Source: DTWD01 sp963662965
GTDB lineage: Bacteria > Acidobacteriota > Vicinamibacteria > Vicinamibacterales > UBA8438
Assembly: GCA_963662965.1 (NCBI GenBank)
Contig: OY759970.1
Span: 1,240,001-1,304,000, forward strand
DNA: 64,000 bases
Direction: 5' to 3'
Shown: piece by piece, positions 24,251 to 32,136 of the stretch
Layout of the letters: each line of letters starts with the position of its first letter
Numbering within the stretch: the stretch's first letter is position 1
Made by a program: the position numbers and the translations under genes
The notes under the pieces: model-generated
What the model saw: only the letters and a program-made list of their open reading frames with translations
Databases searched by the model: none
Told to the model about the DNA's origin: nothing

Positions 24251-25804
24251 CTAGATACTCAGCCACGCGACGCGGCGCCGCGACAGGATCGTTTCGAACA
24301 AGGTACGCGAGACAAAGACCGCGGTAAATACATTGGCGACGAGACCGAAGAAGAGTGTTGTCGCGAACCCCTTGATCGGCCCCGACCCGAACTGGAAGAG
24401 AAACGCGGCGGCGATGAGCGACGCGACGTGGGTATCGATGATCGTCAGCAGGACACGGTCGAACCCGGCGGCCACCGCCGTCTTCACGCTGCGCGCCGCG
24501 CGGAGCTCCTCCTTGATCCGCTCGAAGATCAGCACGTTGGAGTCGACGCCGATGCCGATCGTGAGAATCAGCCCGGCGATGCCGGGGAGCGTCAACACGG
24601 CCTCGACATACGACATGCACGCCATCAGAATCAGCAGGTTGAGCACCACCGCAAACACCGCGTTGACGCCCGCGAGTTTGTAGTAGGCCAGCATGAACAG
24701 CGCCACGGTGGTCAGTCCGGCGATCGACGCGATGACACCGGCACGAATCGAGTCGGCACCCAGTTGGGGTCCGACGGTCCGCTCTTCGAGATAGGTGAGC
24801 CCGGCCGGCAGCGCGCCGGACTTGAGCGTGATCTGAAGGTCTTCGGCTTCCTGCTGGGTCACGCCGGTGATCTGGCCGCTGTCGGCGATCCTGCCCTGGA
24901 TCGTCGGCGCGGATCGGATCTGCTCGTCCAGGACGATCGCGAGCGCACGGCCGAGGTTCTGGCCGGTGAGGTCGCCCATCTTGCGAGCCCCCTCCCGGTT
25001 CAAGGTAAAGCTGACCGCAGGCTGGTTGAACTCGTCGAGCGATGGCCGTGCGTTTCGAAGGTCGCGTCCGGTCACCGCCGCCACCCTGCGTACCAGGTAG
25101 TAGAGGGGCTCACCGACTCCGCCGATCGGCGGACCGGTGACAACCTCCATATCGGGCGGCACGACACCGCTGCGTGCCTGCAGCAGCAGTTCGCGCGATG
25201 GCGACGGCCCTTCCTCGACCAGCTTGAACTCCAGCACCGAAGTCGACCGGATCAATTCCTTCGCTCTCGCGACATCCGAAACCCCGGGCAGCTGCACCAG
25301 AATCTGGTTGCCGCCGATACCGTGTGGAGCGATGGTCGGCTCGGACACGCCGAGCTCGTTTACCCGACGCTCGATGGTCTGGAGCGCCTGACGCACCGCC
25401 TCGTCGCGCAGCTGCGACGCAATCGGTCCGCGCATCCGGAACGTATAGGTCCCGCCAGCGCCCGGCTCCCGGTCATATGTCGCGGCGAGTCGTTCGTCAG
25501 CCAGACGGCGAAACTCGGCATCCTGCGCGGGGGTGACACCCTCCGCGCGAATCGTCGTCGGATCGACCGGAATCATGGTGATGCTATCCATCCCTTGCAG
25601 GGACAACTGCTCCGACAGCTGCTCGGCCACCGTCTCGGTCTCGGCCTGCAGGGCGTCGTCGGTCTGTACCTGGAGCACCATGTGCACGCCGCCTTCGAGG
25701 TCGAGTCCCAGTCGGATCTGATCCTGCGGGGGGTACACCGTCCACGCGGCGAGCGCCGTAATCGCCACGATGACAAGTAGCTTCCACTCGAGGTTCTTCT
25801 GCAT
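24251..25804 (-). CDS. secD: protein translocase subunit SecD
   Basis: Partner of SecF (517 aa). Helix 1 and the conserved RLGLDLEGGVHMVLQVQTDD begin the protein. A large periplasmic region follows (including NELGVSEPTIAPHGIGGNQI) and then a C-terminal five-helix bundle with TIGIGVDSNVLIFERIKEEL, the usual SecD proton-path motif with Asp and Arg. SecD and SecF are separate genes here rather than fused. The ATG is 9 bases downstream of the yajC stop. Confidence 0.96.
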   Translation of the reverse strand: MQKNLEWKLLVIVAITALAAWTVYPPQDQIRLGLDLEGGVHMVLQVQTDDALQAETETVAEQLSEQLSLQGMDSITMIPVDPTTIRAEGVTPAQDAEFRRLADERLAATYDREPGAGGTYTFRMRGPIASQLRDEAVRQALQTIERRVNELGVSEPTIAPHGIGGNQILVQLPGVSDVARAKELIRSTSVLEFKLVEEGPSPSRELLLQARSGVVPPDMEVVTGPPIGGVGEPLYYLVRRVAAVTGRDLRNARPSLDEFNQPAVSFTLNREGARKMGDLTGQNLGRALAIVLDEQIRSAPTIQGRIADSGQITGVTQQEAEDLQITLKSGALPAGLTYLEERTVGPQLGADSIRAGVIASIAGLTTVALFMLAYYKLAGVNAVFAVVLNLLILMACMSYVEAVLTLPGIAGLILTIGIGVDSNVLIFERIKEELRAARSVKTAVAAGFDRVLLTIIDTHVASLIAAAFLFQFGSGPIKGFATTLFFGLVANVFTAVFVSRTLFETILSRRRVAWLSI

Positions 25805-25813
25805 GGTTCCGCC

Positions 25814-26158
25814 TTACGACCCGGAGCTCTCCTGCACGACCGGGTCCTCGCCTTGTAAACCGCCGATCGCACTGCGCGAGATCTCGACCCGCACCTTGTC
25901 TGCGATCTGCACGTGCACCGTCTTGTCGTGCACCTTTGTGATGGCCCCGTGAATGCCGCTCGTGGTCACGACTTTGTCGCCGACCTTCAGCGCGCCTTGG
26001 AAGTCTTGGACTTTCTTCTGCCGGCGCTTCATCGGCCGCAACACGATGAAGTAGAAAATGCCTGCTATCAGCACGAACGGCAGGAGCTGCCCGAGCAGGC
26101 TCGGCCGCTGACCGGGCGGCTGCGCCATCGCTAACAGAATCACGTCGTGCACGTTCAT
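25814..26158 (-). CDS. yajC: preprotein translocase subunit YajC
   Basis: Small (114 aa) single-pass membrane protein of the SecDF-YajC complex. The helix LLPFVLIAGIFYFIVLRPMK leads to the family sequence KRRQKKVQDFQGALKVGDKV, then VVTTSGIHGAITKVHDKTV. The ATG chosen gives an N-terminal tail of about 24 residues; the ATG ten codons in (MAQPPG) is possible. First in yajC-secD-secF, and downstream of tgt on the same strand with a 58 bp gap, the common tgt-yajC-secD-secF order. Confidence 0.93.
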   Translation of the reverse strand: MNVHDVILLAMAQPPGQRPSLLGQLLPFVLIAGIFYFIVLRPMKRRQKKVQDFQGALKVGDKVVTTSGIHGAITKVHDKTVHVQIADKVRVEISRSAIGGLQGEDPVVQESSGS

Positions 26159-26216
26159 GACTACCTACCGGCGCCGCCTCTCGACACCTGCGTCACGGTT
26201 ACGGACTGCTGAACCA

Positions 26217-27371
26217 CTACCGGCGGGAGTACGTTTGGTGGAAGGTCTGCCGGAACGTTTCGAACCTGCCCAACGCGATAGCCTCCCTGATCCGACGCAT
26301 GGTGTCAAGGTAGAAGTGTAGATTATGCAGCGTGTTAAGGGTAGTCGCGGTGATCTCCTTGGCCACGTGGAGATGGCGCAGATACGCGCGAGAAAAGCTT
26401 GTGCAGGTGTAGCAGGCACACTCCCGATCGACGGGCTGATCGTCTTCGGCAAAAGCGGCGTTCTTGATGGAGATCGGGCCGGTGCGGGTAAAGAGCTGCC
26501 CGTTCCGGGCGTTTCGCGTCGGCAGCACGCAATCGAACAGGTCGATGCCGCGCGCCACCGATTCGACGAGGTCGTTCGGCATGCCGACCCCCATCAAATA
26601 GCGTGGGCGCCCAGGGGGAAGGAGTGACGCCGTCAGCTCCGTGACGTCGTACATCGCGGAAACGGGCTCGCCGACGCTCAACCCGCCGATCGCATAGGCG
26701 TCGAACCCCAGCGCCAGGGTATCGCGCGCACTGGCCTCACGAAGCTCCGGATACATACCTCCCTGCACGATGCCGAACTGCGCCTGTCCCGGCGTGGTCA
26801 TGATTGCACCGGCGCCGTGTGGCGCTCCCTCGAGCACCGCGTGCCGCTCGCGAGCCCGGGCGGCCCAGCGCAATGTTCGCTCCATCGAGAGGCGAGTCTC
26901 GTCGACGGTGGCCGGGTACGACGTGCACTCGTCGAACGCCATCGCGATATCGCCACCGAGCCGCGCCTGGATATCGGTGGCACTCTCAGGCGAAAGCTCA
27001 TGTTGGTCGCCGTCAAGATGAGAGCGGAAGCGAACGCCCTGCTCGCTGATGACGCGACGCGCGGCGAGACTGAAGACTTGGTAGCCGCCGCTGTCGGTCA
27101 GGATCGGCCGCGACCAGCCCATGAAGCGGTGTAGTCCGCCGAGTCTGGCGATCAATCCGTCGCCGGGTCGCAGATAGAGATGGTACGTATTCGCGAGGAC
27201 GATATCGGCGCCGACCGCCTCGAGGTCGCGCGGCGTGAGCGCCTTGACCACCCCCGCCGTCCCGACGGCCATGAATGCCGGTGTGTCGACCACGCCGTGC
27301 GGCGTACGGAGTCGCCCTCCGCGCGCCATGCCGTCGCGGGCCGTCACCTCGAAGCCAAACGTCGCGGTCAC
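26217..27371 (-). CDS. tgt: tRNA-guanine(34) transglycosylase (queuine family)
   Basis: Exchanges guanine for preQ1 in the wobble position of GUN-anticodon tRNAs (384 aa). The active-site sequences are TDSGGYQVFSLA (nucleophile region), GIVQGGMYPELRE, AIGGLSVGEP, and DLFDCVLPTRNARNGQ with the catalytic aspartate. The zinc site is CACYTC with the downstream SRAYLRHL histidine. I choose GTG 27371, which gives VTATFGFEVTARDG, the expected N-terminus; longer in-frame starts run into the divergent ddl gene. A -10-like element shared with ddl lies about 10 bases upstream. It probably leads the tgt-yajC-secD-secF transcript. Confidence 0.95.
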   Translation of the reverse strand: MTATFGFEVTARDGMARGGRLRTPHGVVDTPAFMAVGTAGVVKALTPRDLEAVGADIVLANTYHLYLRPGDGLIARLGGLHRFMGWSRPILTDSGGYQVFSLAARRVISEQGVRFRSHLDGDQHELSPESATDIQARLGGDIAMAFDECTSYPATVDETRLSMERTLRWAARARERHAVLEGAPHGAGAIMTTPGQAQFGIVQGGMYPELREASARDTLALGFDAYAIGGLSVGEPVSAMYDVTELTASLLPPGRPRYLMGVGMPNDLVESVARGIDLFDCVLPTRNARNGQLFTRTGPISIKNAAFAEDDQPVDRECACYTCTSFSRAYLRHLHVAKEITATTLNTLHNLHFYLDTMRRIREAIALGRFETFRQTFHQTYSRR

Positions 27372-27380
27372 ACGGTCACG

Positions 27381-27387
27381 TATACTA
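27381..27387. promoter_or_regulatory. shared -10 element of the divergent ddl and tgt genes
   Basis: TATACTA reads as TATACT toward ddl (11 bases before its GTG) and as TAGTAT toward tgt (10 bases before its GTG). The starts are only 26 bp apart, so both mRNAs would have leaders of a few bases at most. No good -35 is seen for either direction. Confidence 0.4.
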
Positions 27388-27397
27388 CAGTCCACTT

Positions 27398-28579
27398 GTG
27401 GGGCGCCTTCGGGTCGGCGTGATCTATGGCGGTCGTTCGAGCGAGCACGAAGTCTCGCTCGCATCGGCGGCATCGATCTTCGGCCAGCTCGACCGCGCGC
27501 GTTACGAGCCGGTCCCACTCTTCATCGATAAATCAGGACGTTGGTGCATTCCTGACCGTCTCCCAACCACCGAGTCTGCCGGCGCGGTCATTCAGCAAGC
27601 GCGCGATGCACCCGCAGCCCTAGTTGGGGCGGAGAACGTCCCGAACACCGCCGCCGAGGCCCACCTGGTGCCACATCCAGCGGACGACACCGTCATCACG
27701 ATCGCCCGCGACACCTCCGTCATGGGACAGAGCGTCGATCGAGCGGTCGTTCGCGGTCTATCACTAGATGTCGTCTTCCCGATCGTGCACGGTCCGTACG
27801 GCGAGGACGGCACGCTGCAGGGCCTCCTCGAGCTCGCCAACGTTCCCTACGTCGGAGCCGGCGTCCTCGCCTCGGCGCTGGCGATGGACAAAGTCATGGC
27901 GAAGGTCCACTTCGCCGCGGACGGCTTGCCGCTCGTCGAGCATGCGGTCGTGGCGGGAGCGGAGTGGGAGCACGACCCGGACGGCGTCATCGCGCGGCTT
28001 GAGCGGCGACTCGGCTACCCGGTCTTCGTCAAACCGGCCAACCTCGGCTCCAGTATCGGCGTCTCGAAGGCGAGGGACGCCGACACGCTTCGATCGGCGC
28101 TCGCCACGGCCTGGAGTTTCGATGACAAGCTGCTCATTGAGACAGCGGTGCCACACCCTCGTGAGATTGAGTGCTCCGTCCTCGGGAACGACACCCCGGA
28201 GGCCTCGGTGCTGGGCGAGGTGATCCCCAACGGCGAGTTCTACGACTACGACGCGAAGTATGTCGACGACCGGTCTCAGCTGGTCATTCCTGCGGAACTG
28301 ACGGCGGAACGCACCGCGGAGATCCAGGCGATGGCCGTGACCGCCTACCAATCACTCGACTGCACCGGCATGGCGCGTGTCGACTTCCTCCTCGACCGCT
28401 CCACCGGCCAGCTATACGTGAACGAGGTCAACACGCTTCCCGGATTCACCACCATCAGTCAGTACGCCAAGCTCTGGGAGGCGTCCGGACTCCCGTATCC
28501 CGCCCTTCTCGATCGTCTGATCGATCTCGCCCTCGCCCGGCATCGCCGACGACAGCGGATCCAGACCAGCAGCCCATGA
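27398..28579 (+). CDS. ddl: D-alanine-D-alanine ligase
   Basis: ATP-grasp enzyme (393 aa) that makes the D-Ala-D-Ala dipeptide for peptidoglycan in the cytoplasm. Visible blocks: GVIYGGRSSEHEVSLASA (N-terminal), PIVHGPYGEDGTLQGLLEL, VKPANLGSSIGVSKAR (ATP-binding lysine region), and the C-terminal YVNEVNTLPGFTTISQYAKL with metal-binding glutamate and asparagine. The length resembles the longer DdlA/VanA-type ligases rather than the 306 aa DdlB. The start is GTG 27398; further upstream in-frame sequence lies in tgt. An AT-rich hairpin 67 bp after the stop may terminate the transcript. Confidence 0.94.
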   Translation: MGRLRVGVIYGGRSSEHEVSLASAASIFGQLDRARYEPVPLFIDKSGRWCIPDRLPTTESAGAVIQQARDAPAALVGAENVPNTAAEAHLVPHPADDTVITIARDTSVMGQSVDRAVVRGLSLDVVFPIVHGPYGEDGTLQGLLELANVPYVGAGVLASALAMDKVMAKVHFAADGLPLVEHAVVAGAEWEHDPDGVIARLERRLGYPVFVKPANLGSSIGVSKARDADTLRSALATAWSFDDKLLIETAVPHPREIECSVLGNDTPEASVLGEVIPNGEFYDYDAKYVDDRSQLVIPAELTAERTAEIQAMAVTAYQSLDCTGMARVDFLLDRSTGQLYVNEVNTLPGFTTISQYAKLWEASGLPYPALLDRLIDLALARHRRRQRIQTSSP

Positions 28580-28645
28580 TTGAGCGCGTCGCTCGGTCCC
28601 AGCGACGATGCGTTGAGTAAAGAAAATCACAGCAAAACCGATACA

Positions 28646-28675
28646 TTCTCACGTAGGGATGAGAATGATTTTGAC
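28646..28675 (+). terminator. hairpin CATTCTCA/TGAGAATG: weak terminator or operator
   Basis: An 8 bp perfect stem with an 8-base loop followed by ATTTTGACTTT, about 70 bp past ddl. A low-GC stem makes a weak terminator. The same TTCTCAT sequence recurs at about 28706-28712, inside the next promoter, so the site could instead be an operator for the small lysine-rich gene. Confidence 0.4.
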
Positions 28676-28693
28676 TTTCTGCGATTTTTGTGC

Positions 28694-28721
28694 TTGACAC
28701 GCTGATTTTCTCATCCATAAT
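28694..28721 (+). promoter_or_regulatory. promoter of the small lysine-rich protein genes
   Basis: TTGACA (28694-28699) and CATAAT (28716-28721) with a 16 bp AT-rich spacer. It lies in an unusually AT-rich island for this genome. The leader would be about 88 bases. Confidence 0.7.
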
Positions 28722-28815
28722 CTACATCTGGTATGAGGGTGAACGGCTCAGCCCACCTGTTGTGACAACTTGGTGCCGGTAATAAAGCTGGGCAGCCAGA
28801 TTCCAGGGAGGAAGA

Positions 28816-28863
28816 ATGGCGAAGAAGAAGGCCGCGAAGAAAAAGGGCGCCAAGAAGCGCTAA
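28816..28863 (+). CDS. 15-residue lysine-rich peptide MAKKKAAKKKGAKKR
   Basis: A very short reading frame: 9 of 15 residues are Lys or Arg, with AKKK repeats. It is supported as a real gene by a strong ribosome site (GGGAGGAAG just before the ATG), the promoter about 95 bp upstream, and a 33-residue gene of the same composition 205 bp downstream. The sequence resembles the lysine/alanine-rich tails of bacterial histone H1-like proteins, without any folded domain. It could bind DNA, RNA or ribosomes by charge; that is inference. Gene finders would usually miss it because of its size. Confidence 0.6.
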   Translation: MAKKKAAKKKGAKKR

Positions 28864-28887
28864 GTAGAAGCTGACCAAACGGTTCCG

Positions 28888-28925
28888 GGGATGTTCACGA
28901 CACGCTGTGACATCCCTGTTTCTTT
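28888..28925 (+). terminator. possible terminator/attenuator between the two lysine-rich genes
   Basis: GGGATGTTCAC pairs with GTGACATCCC (one bulged base) around a short loop, followed by TGTTTCTTT. It would partly end transcription after the first peptide gene. Confidence 0.45.
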
Positions 28926-29068
28926 GAGGTATTCGCGCAAGTGCGCGGAGACAGCGGTCGGGAGCACCGGGGGAGACGGGCTGCGCGCCAGGCGGCGGCA
29001 GTCACGTAACTCAGCGGTTGAAGCTCTGGCGACCGCAAGCCCAACACGAAGGGGGGGATAACCAGACC

Positions 29069-29170
29069 ATGGCAAAGAAGAAGGCCACGAAGAAGAAGGC
29101 CACGAAGAAGAAGGCCACGAAGAAAAAGGTCGCGAAGAAAAAGGCCAAGAAGGGCGCGAAAAAGCGCTAA
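29069..29170 (+). CDS. 33-residue lysine-rich histone-H1-like protein
   Basis: After MAKKK the protein consists of AT-KKK repeats (three near-identical pentads), then VAKKKAKKGAKKR; about 60 percent is Lys. The tandem AAG-AAG-AAG-GCC-ACG codon blocks suggest growth by slippage. The C-terminal GAKKR matches the end of the 15-residue peptide upstream, so the two are related. It resembles only the C-terminal tail of H1-like nucleoid proteins (AlgP/HctA-like tails). A G-rich run (GGGGGGG) 12 bases before the ATG is the likely ribosome site. A strong double hairpin and terminator follow. Nucleoid binding is inferred from composition only. Confidence 0.7.
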   Translation: MAKKKATKKKATKKKATKKKVAKKKAKKGAKKR

Positions 29171-29171
29171 C

Positions 29172-29235
29172 CGCGAAGTCGCGCTGAGCGCGACTTCGCG
29201 AGAAAGGGGGGCCAGCCTGGCCCCCCTTTCTTTTT
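29172..29235 (+). terminator. hairpin plus strong intrinsic terminator after the lysine-rich genes
   Basis: First a perfect hairpin CGCGAAGTCGCGC/GCGCGACTTCGCG directly after the stop, then the terminator proper (29202-29235): GAAAGGGGGGCCAG pairs with CTGGCCCCCCTTTC, followed by TTTTT. The A-rich left side lets it also end the convergent HEAT/cyclophilin transcript. Confidence 0.9.
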
Positions 29236-29269
29236 ACACCTCTCTTTTTGTACCTCGGCGAGGCGCGCT

Positions 29270-31453
29270 TCAGCGCGGGTTGACCTGGCCGAACGGCTGC
29301 GTGCCATCCCAGACCAGCACACGGTCAATGCGGTCACCCGGCTGCAAGCGGTCGACGACCTCCATTCCGGCCACTACCCGTCCGAACGCAGTGTAGCGCC
29401 CATCGAGCTGCGGCTGCGGCGAATGGGTGATGAAGAACTGGCTACCCCCAGTGTCGGCCCAGTCTCGCGCCATGCCGACCGTGCCTCGAAGGAACGGGAG
29501 CTCGCTCAGCTCATCTCGCAAGGTGTAGCCTGGACCTCCTTCGCTGTCACTCCGGGGATCACCGGTCTGCGCGACGTAGTTCGGAACGATGCGATGGAAG
29601 GTCAAACCATCGTAGAACCCCTGACGCGCCAGCGTCATGAAATTCTCGCTCGTCAGCGGGGCGTCGAGCACCGCGAGCTCGATCTCGATGGTGCCGTGAA
29701 CCGTTTCGATATACACGTGCGGCGATACGCTGGGGTTGATCAGCTCGGAGGACGCGTAATCGACCCGACGCAGCCCGGGGGCCGGGCGAATGTCATCGTG
29801 GGTCGCGCCGGGCGCGAGTCGCTCCAGATGTTCGGCGGCGCGTATGCGAACCGCCCAGTCGCGGTCGCTGAGCGCTCGGCGCAGCGTGTCGGTTGAGGCT
29901 TCAGCCCCGTACTCGGCCAGCGCGTCCAACACCGCTGCGCGCGCCAGATACGACGGGTCGGGCTCGGCCGCGTCGTAGGCATCGACGAGAGCCTGCTCGG
30001 CTTCGGGCAGGCGCAGTTCGCCCACGAGGCGTGCCGCCGTCTTGCGGACGACCACGTCGGGTACCTGCAGACGCTCCTGCAGAATCCGCGCGATCTCGGG
30101 CGCACCAACCGCGACCAGCGATTCGAGCACCGCGGGAATGACCCGCTGGTCGGCGTCGTTGAGCATAAGTGTCAGTCGATACCGCGCCGCCTCCGGGCGG
30201 ACCCAACGCAGACCCTCCGCCAACGCCGCACGCACCCGCCAATCTGCATCCGACTCGAGGCCGGACAAGATGAACATGAATCCTTCCGGATCGGTATGCG
30301 CCAGCGCGCGCAGCGACGCCGCCCGAAGGGGCGGCCAGGGATGCGCGAGCAGCTCGGTGAAGACTTCGACCGACGCCGCACTCGAGTGCTTCGCCAGGGC
30401 GTCGACGGTCGCGAGGCGGAGCCGCTGGTCGAGCGACCTGATGCGCACGAACCGATCCAACGCCGCCGCCGCCGCCGGCATGGCCGTCTCACCCAGCGCA
30501 CGAATTGCGCTCACGACCACGGGGCGGCCACGACGATCGAGGTCGAGTAGCTCGGTCAGCGGCTCGACCGCGCGGTCGACGCCGAGCGCGCCGAGTCCCT
30601 GCGCCGCCAGCGCGACGCCGACACTTCCCTGCACGCCGGACAACGTCGCCAGCGCCGGGAGGGCGCGCGGGTCCTCGGTGCGGCCGAGGGCGTACGCTAC
30701 CGGCCACCACCACAGAATCGGCTGCCCGCCGTCGCCGAGCACCGCCTCTGCCAGTGGATCGAACGCTTTTAGCTCACCGAGCGCATAGATGCCGAGACGA
30801 AACGCCTCCACCTCGTCCCGCTGTGGATACGAGAGATCTTCGGGGTCAACCCCAAACGCCGACGTCACGTGACGCTGCACCATGACGCCAATGGCCGGTG
30901 CCGCCGCCGTCGCTCCGATGCGGGAGAGGGCCTGCGCCGCTCGGCCCTGCACCCTCGGCGACAGGTCGTCCAGGCCGTCGACGAGCGGCTGGGTTGCGGC
31001 AGCATCGCCGATCAGCCCGAGACTGAAGGCCGCCATCTGCCGCACTTCCGCCTCCGGATCGCTGAGGAGCGCGACCAGTGGGTCGACGCCGTCGGAGAGC
31101 CCGACGCGCCCGATCGCAAGCGCGGCCCGGCGCCGCAGATGCGGCGCACCATCCCTCGCGAGTCCGATCAGATCGGGCCGAGGAGGAAGCGGCGCCGCCG
31201 GCACAACGACAGACCCGGCGTCCTCGTCTTCGTCCACGACCACCGGCACCGGCGGAGGCGCTGGCGCCGGGTCGGCGAGCTTCCGCTGATCCTCGAGCCG
31301 CAGAATCCACGACAGCTGCTCGTCTGTCGATGGCGCAACCGGCACGACCACCGGAGGTGGGGTTGCACAGCCGTGAAGGACGACGAGTAAAAGGCCGAGG
31401 AGCGCGCGTGCTCGACGGTAGTGGGACTCGGCGGTGGCCATCGCCGACGCCAT
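29270..31453 (-). CDS. lipoprotein with HEAT repeats fused to a cyclophilin-type prolyl isomerase
   Basis: 727 aa. Signal peptide RRARALLGLLLVVLHGC with a lipobox-like LHGC (His at -2 is unusual). A proline-rich linker follows, then a long array of HEAT/PBS-lyase-type helical repeats (for example LRRRAALAIGRVGLSDGVDP; EVRQMAAFSLGLIGDAAATQ; RVQGRAAQALSRIGATAAAP), through about residue 550. The C-terminal domain is a cyclophilin: GTIEIELAVLDAPLTSENFM, FHRIVPNYVAQTGDP with the catalytic Arg, GSQFFITHSPQPQLDGRYTA. It is therefore likely an envelope folding factor with a protein-binding scaffold. ATG 31453 is used; ATG 31441 also gives a good signal peptide. Longer in-frame starts overlap the divergent kinase. 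Confidence 0.88.
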   Translation of the reverse strand: MASAMATAESHYRRARALLGLLLVVLHGCATPPPVVVPVAPSTDEQLSWILRLEDQRKLADPAPAPPPVPVVVDEDEDAGSVVVPAAPLPPRPDLIGLARDGAPHLRRRAALAIGRVGLSDGVDPLVALLSDPEAEVRQMAAFSLGLIGDAAATQPLVDGLDDLSPRVQGRAAQALSRIGATAAAPAIGVMVQRHVTSAFGVDPEDLSYPQRDEVEAFRLGIYALGELKAFDPLAEAVLGDGGQPILWWWPVAYALGRTEDPRALPALATLSGVQGSVGVALAAQGLGALGVDRAVEPLTELLDLDRRGRPVVVSAIRALGETAMPAAAAALDRFVRIRSLDQRLRLATVDALAKHSSAASVEVFTELLAHPWPPLRAASLRALAHTDPEGFMFILSGLESDADWRVRAALAEGLRWVRPEAARYRLTLMLNDADQRVIPAVLESLVAVGAPEIARILQERLQVPDVVVRKTAARLVGELRLPEAEQALVDAYDAAEPDPSYLARAAVLDALAEYGAEASTDTLRRALSDRDWAVRIRAAEHLERLAPGATHDDIRPAPGLRRVDYASSELINPSVSPHVYIETVHGTIEIELAVLDAPLTSENFMTLARQGFYDGLTFHRIVPNYVAQTGDPRSDSEGGPGYTLRDELSELPFLRGTVGMARDWADTGGSQFFITHSPQPQLDGRYTAFGRVVAGMEVVDRLQPGDRIDRVLVWDGTQPFGQVNPR

Positions 31454-31472
31454 GATAGCACGCGAGATTTTG

Positions 31473-31480
31473 ACTATACT
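31473..31480. promoter_or_regulatory. shared -10 element of the divergent kinase and HEAT/cyclophilin genes
   Basis: ACTATACT reads as TATACT toward the kinase (9 bases before its TTG) and as TATAGT toward the HEAT/cyclophilin gene (19 bases before its ATG). -35 elements are weak in both directions. The kinase mRNA would be nearly leaderless. Confidence 0.35.
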
Positions 31481-31489
31481 CGCCGCATC

Positions 31490-32128
31490 TTGGACTTTCG
31501 TTACATCGCGATCGAGGGTCCGATTGCCGTGGGCAAGTGTGTGCTCACCGAACGGCTCGCGGCGCGGTTGGATGCGAGCGTAGTCCTCGACGACACCGAG
31601 AATCCGTTCCTCCCAGATTTTTACGCCGGACTCGCCGGGGCCGCCTTTCAGGCGCAGCTGTTCTCCCTCCTCGCTCGTCATCGTCAACAGGTGACACTAC
31701 GACAAGCCGACCTCTTTTCGCAGCTGACGATTTCCGACTATTTGTTCGACAAAGACAAGATCTACGCCTACCTGAACCTCGACGACAACGAGCTCTTCAT
31801 TTATCAAAAGCTGTTCGATCTACTCGCCCAGGACGTGGTCACGCCGGACGTCGTCGTCTATCTGCAGACGCCGACGGATGTCCTGCGCCGCCGGTCGCGC
31901 GCGGCGGCGAATGCCGACGAGGCGACACCAGACGATGACTATCTCGGCGAGCTCAATGAGGCCTACAACCACTTCTTCTTTCACTACAGCTCAACGCCAC
32001 TGCTCGTCGTCGAAACGTCCGAATTCGACCTCGATTGGGGCGACCGGGCCCTCGATGACCTCGTCAGGCAGCTGAATACGATGGGTCGCGGCACCCGCTA
32101 CTACGTCCCGCGGACAGCCGGGGCATGA
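31490..32128 (+). CDS. deoxynucleoside kinase family protein with Walker A cysteine
   Basis: P-loop kinase of the dNK (deoxyguanosine/deoxyadenosine kinase) family, 212 aa from TTG 31490. The P-loop is IEGPIAVGKC: the Ser/Thr that normally follows the lysine and binds magnesium is Cys17. The family blocks ENPFLPDFYAG, LLARHRQQ, ISDYLFDKDKIYA, VVVYLQTP (Walker B-like strand) and LNEAYNHFFFHYSSTPLLVV are present. It would phosphorylate a deoxynucleoside for salvage. The TTG start is chosen because upstream frames lie in the divergent gene and a -10 sits 9 bases before it. The substrate is unknown; activity with a P-loop cysteine is uncertain. Confidence 0.8.
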   Translation: MDFRYIAIEGPIAVGKCVLTERLAARLDASVVLDDTENPFLPDFYAGLAGAAFQAQLFSLLARHRQQVTLRQADLFSQLTISDYLFDKDKIYAYLNLDDNELFIYQKLFDLLAQDVVTPDVVVYLQTPTDVLRRRSRAAANADEATPDDDYLGELNEAYNHFFFHYSSTPLLVVETSEFDLDWGDRALDDLVRQLNTMGRGTRYYVPRTAGA

Positions 32129-32136
32129 TCAAGGCC

